Shown one piece after another: positions 32,090 to 40,254 of a stretch of 53,641 bases of DNA. The notes beneath the pieces are model-generated. The model worked only from the letters and a program-made list of their open reading frames with translations, was not told the origin of the DNA and searched no databases. The translations under genes were made by a program, and so were the position numbers. Each line of letters begins with the position of its first letter. Position 1 is the stretch's first letter. Source of the stretch: an uncultured Phycisphaerae bacterium (GTDB taxonomy: Bacteria; Planctomycetota; Phycisphaerae; UBA1845; PWPN01); assembly GCA_938005315.1 (NCBI GenBank), contig CALLOB010000055.1:1-53641 (forward strand). The letters are read 5' to 3'.

Positions 32090-32126
32090 AACAGCGCCAC
32101 GAACACGGAGGCGGTGTTGTTTTTTT
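32090..32126. terminator. A/T-flanked hairpin (possible bidirectional terminator)
   Basis: AACAGCGCC (32090-32098) and GGCGGTGTT (32110-32118) pair in 8 of 9 positions around an 11-base loop. Seven T follow (32120-32126) and seven A precede (32085-32091), so either strand could terminate here. It lies between the DnaA boxes and the dnaA promoter and may instead be part of the origin. Confidence 0.4.
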
Positions 32127-32389
32127 CTCGATCAAAGGTTGCGCTTCCAGAAAAAAACTTATCCACTCTGCCCCGGATCCGCTGTGGATAAGTCGTGCGA
32201 AAGCCCCCTAAGTCCATACGCGAACTGAGGCAGAGCGAAAAAAACATCCGCCGCTTTCGCAGGGAGCGATGTGCTTCGACGAGTTGACGACGTTGAGAAA
32301 CCCCTGATGGCAAACGACCGCCTGAAGGGATGCAACCCCACTTCCAGCCGGAACTTGCGGCTCACCTTGCTCCGCACCCGATCCTGCGA

Positions 32390-33349
32390 TCAGGTCGAGC
32401 GGTCCCCGGAAGAACGCTGCGGGCCCGAGTCCTCGAGCATGCGAATCCAGACGACTCGACGCAATCGCTCGGCGAACCCGAAAGCCTCGTACAGGCGTCG
32501 AGCGGGGTGATTGCGCGAGTCAACGGCCACGGAGAGCCGGATGGCAGCCTGTTCGCGGGCCATGCGAACAGCCTGTCGCATCAGCGCGGCGCCGAAGCCC
32601 ATGCCTCTGAAGCAGGGTTTGAGTCCGATGTAGACCACCTCCAGGTCTCCGGTTTCCGGCAACTCGGCCATGAGCAGCACACCGACAGCTTGTCCGCCGC
32701 TGCACCCCAGCATCCACAACCGGGGATCGAACCGCCCGACGCCCTTGTGGCTGGCGAGAATGTCGTGGATATCGCGTTTGCCGTTCAAGGAGCCGCAGTC
32801 CAAGCTGCCTTCGTACGTGGCCAGCACGACCTCCGCAAAAAGAGCATGGCGAGATTCATCATACTGAATGAAATCCAGCCTGGGCGGAAGTCTGGCGGGT
32901 GGCGGGGCCGTGTGCGGCTCGCATTCCAGGTACACAAGCTCAGCCAGACGGTTGAAGCCGGCCCCGGCGAGGGCCTGGAATTCGTGCCGGGCATCGCCCG
33001 GAAGCGTGGCCTGGATGAACTGAACGCCGCGTCCGGCCGCCTCCAGAGCCAGGTGACGCAGAATCTCAGCCACTGACTCGATCATGTCCGGATCCCACAT
33101 CCCACAGGGGAGCATCACCAGCCCCACGCGGCCGGGCATGTCCAGACAGAGGCACGACGCCCGCACGATGCCTCCGGAGGCGGCCACATAGCAGTGATCC
33201 AGAGACAGGCCGCTGCGCCGCACATAACGGCAGAGCATGTCCAGCTGACTCTCCCTGACCGACTTGGGAAGCTCAGGCGGGCCCAGAAGCATCCCGAGAG
33301 CCTGACGGAGTTCCGTCTGACTCTGGGGTTTCGTGATGATGACGGACAT
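32390..33349 (-). CDS. GNAT-family N-acetyltransferase
   Basis: 319 residues. The C-terminal half (about 160-300) is a GNAT domain: VVYIGLKPCFRGMGFGAALM is the acetyl-CoA-binding motif A (Arg/Gln-x-x-Gly-x-Gly/Ala form) and ARRLYEAFGFAERLRRVVWI is the end of the fold. The N-terminal half looks like a second, degenerate GNAT unit (GVQFIQATLPGDARHEFQALAGAGF), so the protein is probably a tandem. Acceptor unknown. ATG 33349 is the first in frame. It is transcribed toward the origin region. Confidence 0.85.
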   Translation of the reverse strand: MSVIITKPQSQTELRQALGMLLGPPELPKSVRESQLDMLCRYVRRSGLSLDHCYVAASGGIVRASCLCLDMPGRVGLVMLPCGMWDPDMIESVAEILRHLALEAAGRGVQFIQATLPGDARHEFQALAGAGFNRLAELVYLECEPHTAPPPARLPPRLDFIQYDESRHALFAEVVLATYEGSLDCGSLNGKRDIHDILASHKGVGRFDPRLWMLGCSGGQAVGVLLMAELPETGDLEVVYIGLKPCFRGMGFGAALMRQAVRMAREQAAIRLSVAVDSRNHPARRLYEAFGFAERLRRVVWIRMLEDSGPQRSSGDRST

Positions 33350-33392
33350 GATTTAGCGCCTGCATGGGTGGCAACTCTGCGCCGCACTCCAC

Positions 33393-33875
33393 TCAGCGAT
33401 CGGCGTCATGCTGACGCATGAGCCCCTCGGGAATCTGCGTCGTGAAGCCCTCGACGTTCAGATCCGTTTTGGGCACGACCACCGCTGCCCAGGGGCTGGC
33501 CACTTCCAGCTGCCGACCGGAATCCAGCCCCGGGTGGATTCGCTGCTCCTGCACACGCACGGTTTCACCGCTGCGCCACACCCTGGTGATGCGGACGCCC
33601 GTGCCGCTGCCGGCCGTGGGACCCAACCCCACGATCAGCACCATTTGATGGTGGAAGTCCACCGGGATCTCGGCCACCGGAATCCTGGCCAGAGCAGCCG
33701 GGTCGCGGACCACAACGCGAATCGATCGCCCGATACGTGAGTAGGTGCCGCTGCGCTCCCAGAGGATAGGCAGATCCTCAAGCGGGCCGTTTGCCGGATT
33801 CGGCCTTCGTTGCGACATCGCGCAACCCGGCAGAAGGCTCACGAGAACCACCAGGAGGACGCACCAACCGGACAT
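33393..33875 (-). CDS. PrcB-like lipoprotein
   Basis: 160 residues from ATG 33875, which gives a lipoprotein signal ending LLPGC (lipid Cys near 18). The remainder resembles the PrcB C-terminal fold: VLIVGLGPTAGSGTGVRITRVW, then a strand pair with VQEQRIHPG and VASPWAAVVVPK, the last matching the tPyxlvriPK end of that family. PrcB-type proteins stabilise or inhibit a secreted protease in other bacteria; a link to the metzincin lipoprotein in this window is only a guess. It lies 43 bp upstream of the acetyltransferase and may be in the same transcript. Confidence 0.65.
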   Translation of the reverse strand: MSGWCVLLVVLVSLLPGCAMSQRRPNPANGPLEDLPILWERSGTYSRIGRSIRVVVRDPAALARIPVAEIPVDFHHQMVLIVGLGPTAGSGTGVRITRVWRSGETVRVQEQRIHPGLDSGRQLEVASPWAAVVVPKTDLNVEGFTTQIPEGLMRQHDADR

Positions 33876-34220
33876 GCGCGAACCCCGAGCCGTTGGCTTG
33901 GATGCGCCGATCGTAAGGAAGAGTCGCATACCCGCTGATCATACAGCCGGAGTCGCCGGCTGTCAGGGCATGGACCGCGCCGCAGCGTCAATGCAAGTCT
34001 GGGCGCCAGACGGTTTTCCGACGCATGGATTGGAAGAGCATCGCCACCCGCCCGACCAGGCCGCATATCCGAGGCGTGATGCCGGTGACAGGATCACAGG
34101 ACCGATGGCGCCGAGGATCCGCCGACAACCCGGGGAGTCGCGGGCCGCTCCTGGCAGACTGCCGCCGGGCAACTGCAGAAGGAGGACCTGCAACTCAGAC
34201 CGATACGGCCCCGGCGACGG
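33876..34220. other. Gap without a supported gene
   Basis: About 345 bases between two lipoprotein genes. I see no RNA gene, repeat or intact frame with homology here. It presumably holds the leader and promoter of the PrcB-like gene. Confidence 0.4.
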
Positions 34221-34643
34221 TCAACCGGGAATCTGCCGGCCGGTCATCTGCTCCACGATGTCGACGATGGCGGGCGGCACGACGACCTGGCCCTGCTCGA
34301 TTCTGTTGCCCAGTTCCTGGAGATCCGAGACGTTGGACACGCCGTTGGCCGCCAGGAAGTCGACGATTGCCTGGGCCTGCTCGTCGGAGAGGCTGGGAAT
34401 GGTCAGCTCGGGCGGCAATGGGAACCCCAGCTGCGTCGCCAAAGTGGCCGCGTTTTCGGAAAGAAACTGCCATTCGTCCGGATTGAGGCTACCAATGGGG
34501 GGATCGGACGGGTTCTGACTGAGCTTGGCGATGATGGAAAGCAGGCTGGCTCCGCCCTGGTTGCTGTACTTGGGATCGGTGCAGCCGACCAGACCGGCCA
34601 GCATCACCCCGAGGATCACCATAGGCAGCATACGTCGCAGCAT
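34221..34643 (-). CDS. Small lipoprotein of unknown function
   Basis: 140 residues. The signal MLRRMLPMVILGVMLAGLVGC ends in a lipidation Cys21. The mature part is acidic and helical, with SLSDEQAQAIVDFLAANGV followed by a second helix (LQELGNRIEQGQVVVPPAIV). CAGGAGA nine bases upstream supports ATG 34643. No family is recognised. The helix motif resembles the one in the lipoprotein encoded just upstream (LTEAQKRQALENLGITDSDV), so the two may be paralogues. Confidence 0.7.
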   Translation of the reverse strand: MLRRMLPMVILGVMLAGLVGCTDPKYSNQGGASLLSIIAKLSQNPSDPPIGSLNPDEWQFLSENAATLATQLGFPLPPELTIPSLSDEQAQAIVDFLAANGVSNVSDLQELGNRIEQGQVVVPPAIVDIVEQMTGRQIPG

Positions 34644-34706
34644 TTCAGCGTCTCCTGAGCAAGGAATCGAGGAAGTTCAAGACCCGATGCCCTTCGGGCC
34701 CGTTTA

Positions 34707-34955
34707 TCAGCCTGCCGAAAGCAGCAGGTCGATCACATCGGAATCCGTAATCCCCAGATTCTCCAGTGCTTGCCGCTTCTGGGCTTCGGTGAGCTGACGG
34801 TCGTTGACGATCGCCAGGGCATCATCGAGGTAGATGGTCGTCCCGTTGGCGTCGGTCAGAGCGCCTTCCAGCGGCACCACACAACCCGGCAATATGGCCG
34901 GAGCCACCATCAAAAGAGCCGGTACAACGACCCTCTGCAGCCATCCGACGCGCAC
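34707..34955 (-). CDS. Small lipoprotein of unknown function, possible paralogue
   Basis: 82 residues from GTG 34955. This start is preferred because AGAGGTGG sits just upstream and it gives MRVGWLQRVVVPALLMVAPA followed by ILPGC, a clean lipoprotein signal with lipid Cys25. Longer in-frame starts exist up to 35045. The mature part is short: a beta-like piece (NGTTIYLDDALAIV) and a helix pair (LTEAQKRQALENLGITDSDV). It lies 63 bp upstream of the other small lipoprotein gene on the same strand, probably one operon. Confidence 0.65.
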   Translation of the reverse strand: MRVGWLQRVVVPALLMVAPAILPGCVVPLEGALTDANGTTIYLDDALAIVNDRQLTEAQKRQALENLGITDSDVIDLLLSAG

Positions 34956-35229
34956 AGATGCCACCTCTTGAAGGATCAGGGGGTTCCGGGGCATTCTGCC
35001 TTCGGCAACATCCAGCCCGGTCCACGCCAGCAGTATAGTCGTCATCGGCCGACGGCGCCGTAGATGTTCGTAAATCCCGACGCGGACAGCGCTACTGAGT
35101 TGGACGGCCGGGGACTGGAAGGTTTGATTACGGGCGGCTATAGTCGGAGATTAGGATCGGCCGGCGGGCTTCATGATCGTAACCATTTTTTCTCAATAGA
35201 CTTAGCGATAATGAGCACAGGGGAATGGC

Positions 35230-35988
35230 ATGAGCGTCGCACAACTGGACATCGTCTTCGCGGCTCCGCATCCGGACGACCTGGAGATCGGCTGCGGTGG
35301 AACCATCGCGGCGCTGGTCGGTCTGGGTTATCGGGTGGGCATGGTCCATCTGACCGACGGAGAGCCGACACCCCGAGGCACTCCCGAGACCCGTGTGGCC
35401 GAGGCCCGGGCGGCCGCGAAGGTTCTGGGCGTGCAGGTATGCGAGATCCTGTCCCTGACCAACCGTGAACTCATGGACGGACCGGCCGCACGGTATGCGC
35501 TGGCGACGGTGCTGCGGAAGTATCGCCCGCGAATCCTGGTGGGGATGGCCGGCCGTACGCCGGCGGCTTCGCCGGACCACTACCAGAGCCAACTGATCAC
35601 CGAGGCGGCGAGGTTCTGCTCGCAGCTGACCAGGTGGGACGACCGTTTCGACGGAACCGCCCCTCACCGCGTCGATCACCTGGTCTACCGGCCGGTCCCG
35701 GGAGCGGCGGAGATCCACCATTATCCATCACGATTCGTGGTGGACATCACCGCTACCATCGACCGCAAGCTCCAGGCCATCCGCTGCTACCGGTCGCAGT
35801 TCGACGAAGCCCGCTTCGAGCGGTTGGCCCACTTCGTCCGCAGCATGAGCGGCACCGAAGGGGGCCTGTGCGGCTATCTCTACGGCGAGCTGTTCGCGCT
35901 TCCCCGTCCGTTGGGGATCAAGGATATGGTCAGACTGCTGGGGGCATGGGAGGTTCCGCCGCCGTTCCGTTCCGACCTGGCCCGCTGA
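35230..35988 (+). CDS. PIG-L/BshB-type zinc deacetylase
   Basis: 252 residues, a cytoplasmic LmbE/PIG-L hydrolase. The zinc site is AAPHPDDLEIGCGG (His14, Asp16, Asp17) with a later SPDHYQSQL supplying another His. The length, the TDGEPTPRGTPETR stretch and the C-terminal EGGLCGYLYGELF resemble BshB1, which deacetylates GlcNAc-malate in bacillithiol synthesis. No bshA or bshC is in the window, so the substrate is uncertain. ATG 35230 has a GGGGAA site upstream; a locally AT-rich patch (35180-35215) probably holds the promoter. Confidence 0.88.
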   Translation: MSVAQLDIVFAAPHPDDLEIGCGGTIAALVGLGYRVGMVHLTDGEPTPRGTPETRVAEARAAAKVLGVQVCEILSLTNRELMDGPAARYALATVLRKYRPRILVGMAGRTPAASPDHYQSQLITEAARFCSQLTRWDDRFDGTAPHRVDHLVYRPVPGAAEIHHYPSRFVVDITATIDRKLQAIRCYRSQFDEARFERLAHFVRSMSGTEGGLCGYLYGELFALPRPLGIKDMVRLLGAWEVPPPFRSDLAR

Positions 35989-36222
35989 CGGCACGCCGCC
36001 CAGGCGGCGGAACGGGCGCGGGCGGCAGCGGTAGCCGGCCGGCACAGGCAAAGCTGACGTCTCGCGCCGCCGATCGGTGCCCGTCGGGTGGCATGAGCGG
36101 GATCTCGGGTAGAATCAGGCCGACCGTTTTGTGGCCGGGGACGAAGGATGCGCCGCACGCACCCGGCGTCGGACAAAGCGACACCCGAAGCCGATGCAAT
36201 AATTCGACGGGAGGAACCAACC

Positions 36223-36912
36223 ATGCCAAGAAAGATGATTTCGCTTGTCATCGTGGCGATCGCGACGGCCTCGTGCCTGGCTCTTGTCGGCCTGGGGGAA
36301 TCGGGCGCCCCGCCCGCGGCAGCGGATGAGGTTACGCTGCCGCCTCCGGTCACGTCGGGGGGCATGTCGTTGGCGGAGGCCATCGGGAAACGGCGTTCCG
36401 TCCGACGTTTCGCTCCGACACCGTTGACGCAGGTGGAGGTTTCGCAGCTCTGCTGGGCGGCGCAGGGCATTACCGAGCCGGATCAGGGCCTGCGGGCCTC
36501 TCCTTCGGCGATGGCCACCTACCCGGTGGACGTATTCATGATCGATGCCACCGGCCTGTATCAATACGATCCTGGCAAGCATGCCCTCAGACGCCTGGCG
36601 GAAGGTGACATGTTGGCCAGGCTGCGGTCGGCGGTCGGCCAGGCGCCGGTGCGGTCTGCGCCGGCATGCATGTTGCTGGCGCTGGACTACGAGCGGTCCA
36701 GGGGGCGTTGCGGCGACCGCGCGGAGCGTTACGGCCTGCTGGAAGCAGGCCATATCGCCCAGAACGTGCTGCTTGCGGCCACGGCCATGGGCCTGGCCGG
36801 ATGCCCGGTCGGCGGGATGGACGAGCACAACTGCATCAAGGTCCTGGGCCTGCCGGAAAAACTCGTGGCGGCCTATCTGCTGCCCATCGGCCACCCGGAG
36901 AAGGGTCAGTAG
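36223..36912 (+). CDS. Exported SagB-like nitroreductase family protein
   Basis: 229 residues. ATG 36223 has GGGAGG ten bases upstream. Residues 1-34 are a signal peptide (MISLVIVAIATASCLALVGL). The remainder is the FMN-binding nitroreductase fold in its SagB-like form: EAIGKRRSVRRFAPTPLTQVEVSQLCWAAQG at the N-side (31 residues of family core), then ASPSAMATYPVDVFMI and the C-side GHIAQNVLLAATAMGLAGCPVGG. Members use NAD(P)H and FMN to oxidise or reduce small molecules or peptide rings. Export of a flavoprotein is uncommon; the cofactor could be loaded outside or before export. Confidence 0.85.
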   Translation: MPRKMISLVIVAIATASCLALVGLGESGAPPAAADEVTLPPPVTSGGMSLAEAIGKRRSVRRFAPTPLTQVEVSQLCWAAQGITEPDQGLRASPSAMATYPVDVFMIDATGLYQYDPGKHALRRLAEGDMLARLRSAVGQAPVRSAPACMLLALDYERSRGRCGDRAERYGLLEAGHIAQNVLLAATAMGLAGCPVGGMDEHNCIKVLGLPEKLVAAYLLPIGHPEKGQ

Positions 36913-36935
36913 CGGCGGTCACGGGGAGTGCAGCG

Positions 36936-37022
36936 CGGCCGTTCGCGCGCAGGACGATCGCTCCCGCATCGCTTCAGGAACTCAGAGCCAGGAACACGGC
37001 CGCTCGCGCGCGCAGGACGATC
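36936..37022 (+). repeat. Short direct repeat between two genes
   Basis: cggccgttcgcgcgcaggac (36936-36955, continuing gatc) recurs at 36997-37022 as cggccgctcgcgcgcgcagg with the same gatc ending, one substitution and a 2-base insertion. Two copies only; it lies between the SagB-like gene and the stop of the TPR-YggX gene. Confidence 0.6.
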
Positions 37023-37041
37023 CGCGGACGAGGGAGAGGGC

Positions 37042-37671
37042 TCAGTCGAGGTTCAGGAACTCCTTCATGTGCTGGTCGTAAATCGCGGCGTGTTCGGGGA
37101 CGGCGAAGTCCAACCGCAGCTCGTTGATGACCTTCGTGCCCATGGGGATCCACTCGCGCCAGCAGGTCTGGCAAACCGAGCTCCAGACCTTCTCGCCCAG
37201 GGGCCCCTTGAAGGGCCGGCGTTCCATCCGCGGGGACGTCCGCCCGCAGCGTCGGCAGATCAGGACGTCGGAGCCGGCGGCGGCAGTCGCCGGCACAGCA
37301 GAATCGCCCGCGGGGCCGCGGGCCGGTAAAGCGGCACCGGCCGAGATCGCCGGGGGTTCGACGCCGAGTTCGCGCATCAGCGCGGCCATGTCGTTCATGG
37401 GCATGCGGTCGCCGCGCGCATGCGCGGCCTGGAGGCCGGCCTGCAGCACCTCCACCGCCGCTGCGAAATCCCCCACGGCCCTGAGAGCCAGGGCCAGCTG
37501 ATGGCAGGCGCGGGCGTTCTGGGGATTCAGTTCAACCGCCCGCCGCAGGGGCCCCAAGGCCTCGGCGGCCCGTCCGGCCTCTAGCAGGGCTTTGCCCAGA
37601 GAGTAGTGGCCCAGCTCATTGGCGGGGTCGGCCTCGGTCATCCTGCGAAACCGTTCGATCCGGTCGTCCAT
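37042..37671 (-). CDS. TPR protein fused to a YggX-like Fe(II)-trafficking domain
   Basis: 209 residues. Residues about 15-90 form two tetratricopeptide units (ELGHYSLGKALLEAGRAAEA, ARACHQLALALRAVGDFAAA). After a low-complexity linker the C-terminal 70 residues resemble YggX: FKGPLGEKVWSSVCQTCWRE, then WIPMGTKVINELRLDFAVPE and the terminal YDQHMKEFLNL. YggX proteins protect Fe-S clusters and handle Fe(II). Here two extra CxxC pairs (Cys139/Cys142 and Cys167/Cys170) could bind zinc or iron, which E. coli YggX lacks. ATG 37671 is chosen because the TPR begins at once; the open frame upstream is not homologous. Confidence 0.82.
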   Translation of the reverse strand: MDDRIERFRRMTEADPANELGHYSLGKALLEAGRAAEALGPLRRAVELNPQNARACHQLALALRAVGDFAAAVEVLQAGLQAAHARGDRMPMNDMAALMRELGVEPPAISAGAALPARGPAGDSAVPATAAAGSDVLICRRCGRTSPRMERRPFKGPLGEKVWSSVCQTCWREWIPMGTKVINELRLDFAVPEHAAIYDQHMKEFLNLD

Positions 37672-37714
37672 CGGCTCGCTTCCTCGCAAGGCATGAAGCA
37701 CGCCTGCCCAGGGG

Positions 37715-37744
37715 ACTATAGTCGCCGTCGCGCGACCCCGCCAA
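37715..37744 (-). promoter_or_regulatory. Predicted promoter of the TPR-YggX gene
   Basis: Minus-strand TTGGCG (37739-37744) and TATAGT (37715-37720) are 18 bases apart, 44 bases upstream of ATG 37671. Confidence 0.45.
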
Positions 37745-37757
37745 CAGTTCGAGCCGC

Positions 37758-37786
37758 TTGGAGCGGGCTTCGCGGAACCGTATGAT
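37758..37786 (+). promoter_or_regulatory. Predicted purN promoter
   Basis: TTGGAG (37758-37763) and TATGAT (37781-37786) are 17 bases apart, 42 bases upstream of ATG 37828, and divergent from the promoter on the other strand. Confidence 0.5.
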
Positions 37787-37827
37787 GTCCGGACAGATCC
37801 GGAAAGCAGGCACGCCCGAGGAAACAT

Positions 37828-38529
37828 ATGGAACCGATCAGGCTGGGAGTCATGATCTCGGGGAGCGGGCGGACGCTCGTGAACCTGTTGAGCGAGATCG
37901 CCGCCGGGCGGCTGGCAGCCGAGGTGGCGGTGGTGATTTCCTCACTGACCCAGGTGAAGGGTGTCCAGCGGGCCCGGGATGCCGGCCTGCCGCTGGAGAT
38001 CCTGCGGGTGAAGGATCATCCGGACCCGGCGGTGTACGGCGAAAGCATCGCCGCGGTGCTGGAGCGACACGGTGTCGAGCTGGCGGTCCAGGCCGGCTGG
38101 ACGGCGTATTGGCGGATTCCCGACCGCTGGCTGGGACGGGTATTGAACATCCACCCCGCGCTGCTGCCGAAGTACGGCGGCAAGGGCTTTTTCGGCCGCC
38201 ATGTTCACGAGGCCGTGCTGGCCGCAGGCGATCGCGAGAGCGGCTGCACGGTGCATTTCGCCAACAACGAATACGACGCCGGCCCGATCATCCTCCAGCG
38301 ACGGGTGCCGGTGCTGCCGGGCGACAGCGCCGACACGCTGGCATCGCGGGTGTTTCAGCAGGAGTGCATCGCATACCCCCAGGCCATCCGCCTGTACGCG
38401 ACCGGTCAGGTGCGCATGCGCGGCGACGACGTGGAATGGCTCGACAGCGACGGGGCCGGATCCCGATGGCCGGCAAGGCATCCCGAAGGTGACGGCGGGC
38501 CAACCGATCCGAGCGTGTTTCGCGGGTGA
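37828..38529 (+). CDS. purN: Phosphoribosylglycinamide formyltransferase
   Basis: 233 residues. It transfers formyl from 10-formyltetrahydrofolate to GAR in purine synthesis. The catalytic triad of the family is visible: Asn107 and His109 in NIHPALLPKYGG and Asp150 in NEYDAGPIILQ. The N-terminal SGSGRTLVNLL binds the phosphate. The C-terminal 25 residues beyond the fold are Gly/Pro-rich. It is divergent from the TPR-YggX gene and followed by decayed DNA. Confidence 0.96.
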   Translation: MEPIRLGVMISGSGRTLVNLLSEIAAGRLAAEVAVVISSLTQVKGVQRARDAGLPLEILRVKDHPDPAVYGESIAAVLERHGVELAVQAGWTAYWRIPDRWLGRVLNIHPALLPKYGGKGFFGRHVHEAVLAAGDRESGCTVHFANNEYDAGPIILQRRVPVLPGDSADTLASRVFQQECIAYPQAIRLYATGQVRMRGDDVEWLDSDGAGSRWPARHPEGDGGPTDPSVFRG

Positions 38530-39188
38530 GGACCGGCTCATCGTCTCGCGCGGCCGCCGTCTTCGCCGGCCGGACTCAACGCAAGCAACCCGGCAACGCG
38601 GAGCATCGTGCCGGCCGGCGTTCGTGGCGGGCGCCTGATTGGTCATTAACCCGGGCAGAACAAGGTACCGGCCGCCCGTTCCCTTGGATGGCCGTGAACG
38701 GCAGGCGCGCATGACGGACATAAAGCACTCGCCGCGGACGGCATGCGTCCCGGGCCCGCCGAATCGCGTCATGCGCGTGTCCGAAAACGACGGGGCACCG
38801 GCCGGAATGGACGGAGCCCCCGGAGGGTCGTAAGCCGTGTCGGGCGGGGCAGTCACCCCACCCCGCAGGCAAGGCCTCAGCGTCGACGGCGCATCGGCAC
38901 CGTGCCCGCCGGTATCCACAGCAGGTCCGCAGGCTCGGGAACCGCATGGATGATGAACGCCAGGTCGTAGTCGTACTTCACCGATAACGCCTCAGCGTTG
39001 CGGCAAAGGGGAGTACGTTGATGGCTTCCGGAAGCACGGTTTCTCCGCCCGCATCCGGCGGGCATCTCTGTGCATGCATCCGGCGCGGTCAGAGAGGAGG
39101 CATCGCCATGCAACGTAAAGTGCGCCGACGGATCGGCTTCGCACGGACCTGATGGCGGCGGGGGGATCGTCGAGCCGGGATTTCCGGG
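38530..39188. other. Decayed or non-coding tract after purN
   Basis: About 660 bases without a supportable gene. A short minus-strand frame ending at 38877 reads SVKYDYDLAFIIHAVPEPAD and so on, and could be the tail of a lost protein, but I cannot name it. A mini-frame at 39109 (14 codons) follows a good AGGAGG site, which may be a leftover start region. Base composition is as the genome. Confidence 0.4.
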
Positions 39189-39713
39189 TACGGCCGTCTG
39201 GCGGCGCAGGCGACGCTGCAGCGGGCGGTGGAGGTGGAGGCGGCCGAGTTGCCGGGTGGGGGCCCTACGAGCGTCCGGAAGGCGATCAGACGACTATACC
39301 GCAACGGCTTCAGGCGGCGTCACGTGGCGACGCGGGAAGGGACGATCGATCTGTGCGTGCCGCAGACGCGCCAATGGTCCCGCGCCGTTCCAGACGGGGA
39401 TCCCGGGGGCGTTCCGGCGGCGGAGCGAGGTGCTGGAGGAGATGAACCCGCTGCCATACCGCGGCGACGATGCGCCGGGGTGCCCCAAGGTGCTCCGGGC
39501 GGTCCGGATGTCTGGTTAGAGGCCCGCAGGATTGCATCGCCTGGCCGAAGCTTCCGGAGTCCCACCGGCGCAGGGTTCGGACGAGCAACCCCCTGGGGCC
39601 TGGGACGGCTGATCGAGCAGGCCCGGCGTCGGACGAAAGTGATCAGCGCGCCTCCGGAGGAACGGCCGGAGCTGTTGCCGGTTCACACGGCGCTGGTGGA
39701 CGTGTCGAGCCGC
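39189..39713 (+). pseudogene. IS256/mutator-type transposase relic
   Basis: Pieces of a mutator-family transposase appear in order but in shifting frames: RLAAQATLQRAVEVEAAEL (39195 on, frame 3), PYERPEGDQT (39263-39292, frame 2), RLYRNGFRRRHVATREGTID ending LCVPQTRQ (39291-39374, frame 3), PFQTGIPGAFRRRSEVLEEM (39382-39462, frame 1), RVRTSNPL (39575-39595) and GLGRLIEQARRRTKVISAPP onward (39597-39713, frame 3). These match the N-terminus and the extreme C-terminus of a roughly 400-residue protein; the DDE catalytic middle is missing. At least four frame changes make it inactive. No terminal inverted repeats were found. Confidence 0.7.
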
Positions 39714-39882
39714 GGGCGGCTTTCGCACGGAGCCGAAGAGGCGAGGGGGCCGCCTCCATGAAGCGCCTCCTCGCGTTGGAGCCCCGGTGCGGGTTGAGCG
39801 GACCGTGGGCACCGGGGCATGCTCTTTTCGTGGCCGGAACCCGGCGGACCCGCCAGCCATGTCGGCGAGCGGCCCGGAGGAA

Positions 39883-40143
39883 TCACCAGAACCAGTCGAA
39901 ATAACCCCAGTTCCAGGAATTCTCCTGTACATAAGTCTCCTGGTAGCAGCAGCCGCCGGGGTAGTAGCCGCCGTACCCTCCAGAACTGCCGTAGCTGTAT
40001 CCCCCGTACCCTTCGTAGCCGCCGTAGTCGAAGAAGCCGGACAGGTACTGCAGATCCAATGAGGAGCACCCGTTGTGACCGGCCAGGAACGTCATCCCCG
40101 CCATTCCCGCCACCATCAGTCGCTGTCTGAGAATTGAAAACAT
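39883..40143 (-). CDS. Small Gly/Tyr-rich exported protein
   Basis: 86 residues. A strong AAGGAGGT site precedes ATG 40143. Residues 1-26 form a signal peptide (LMVAGMAGMTFLAGHNGC), possibly lipidated at Cys26 although the lipobox (GHNGC) is poor. The mature 60 residues are almost all Gly, Tyr, Ser, Phe and Trp (FFDYGGYEGYGGYSYGSSGG), with a Cys-Cys pair and an aromatic end (WNWGYFDWFW). Such composition fits a self-assembling or adhesive surface protein. I know no family. It stands alone beside a transposase relic. Confidence 0.72.
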   Translation of the reverse strand: MFSILRQRLMVAGMAGMTFLAGHNGCSSLDLQYLSGFFDYGGYEGYGGYSYGSSGGYGGYYPGGCCYQETYVQENSWNWGYFDWFW

Positions 40144-40254
40144 GGCCGACCTCCTTTTCGGGCTGGCAGTTCATCGGGATCCGACAGGCCTGACCCCGAC
40201 GGTCCGGCCGCTTCGCCGCAGATGCATCCCGACGTGACGCAGGTCGGGAATGAA

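Larger units (their letters stand above)
31978..32389. other. Candidate replication origin upstream of dnaA
   Basis: This 412-bp gap between dnaA and the acetyltransferase has two DnaA boxes facing each other: TTATCCACT at 32159-32167 and TGTGGATAA (reverse complement TTATCCACA, the perfect consensus) at 32183-32191. Together they make a 10-bp inverted repeat, acttatccac/gtggataagt. Next to them lie A- and T-tracts (32085-32091 and 32120-32126), unusual in this GC-rich chromosome and suitable for unwinding. The boxes could also serve dnaA autoregulation. A third clear box is not seen, so the origin call is moderate. Confidence 0.6.

Noticed and set aside
38877..39113. 78-codon minus-strand frame ending in YDYDLAFIIHAVPEPADLLW and so on
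   Set aside because: Only the last third looks protein-like, no ribosome site is present, and no family could be named; kept only as a possible remnant.
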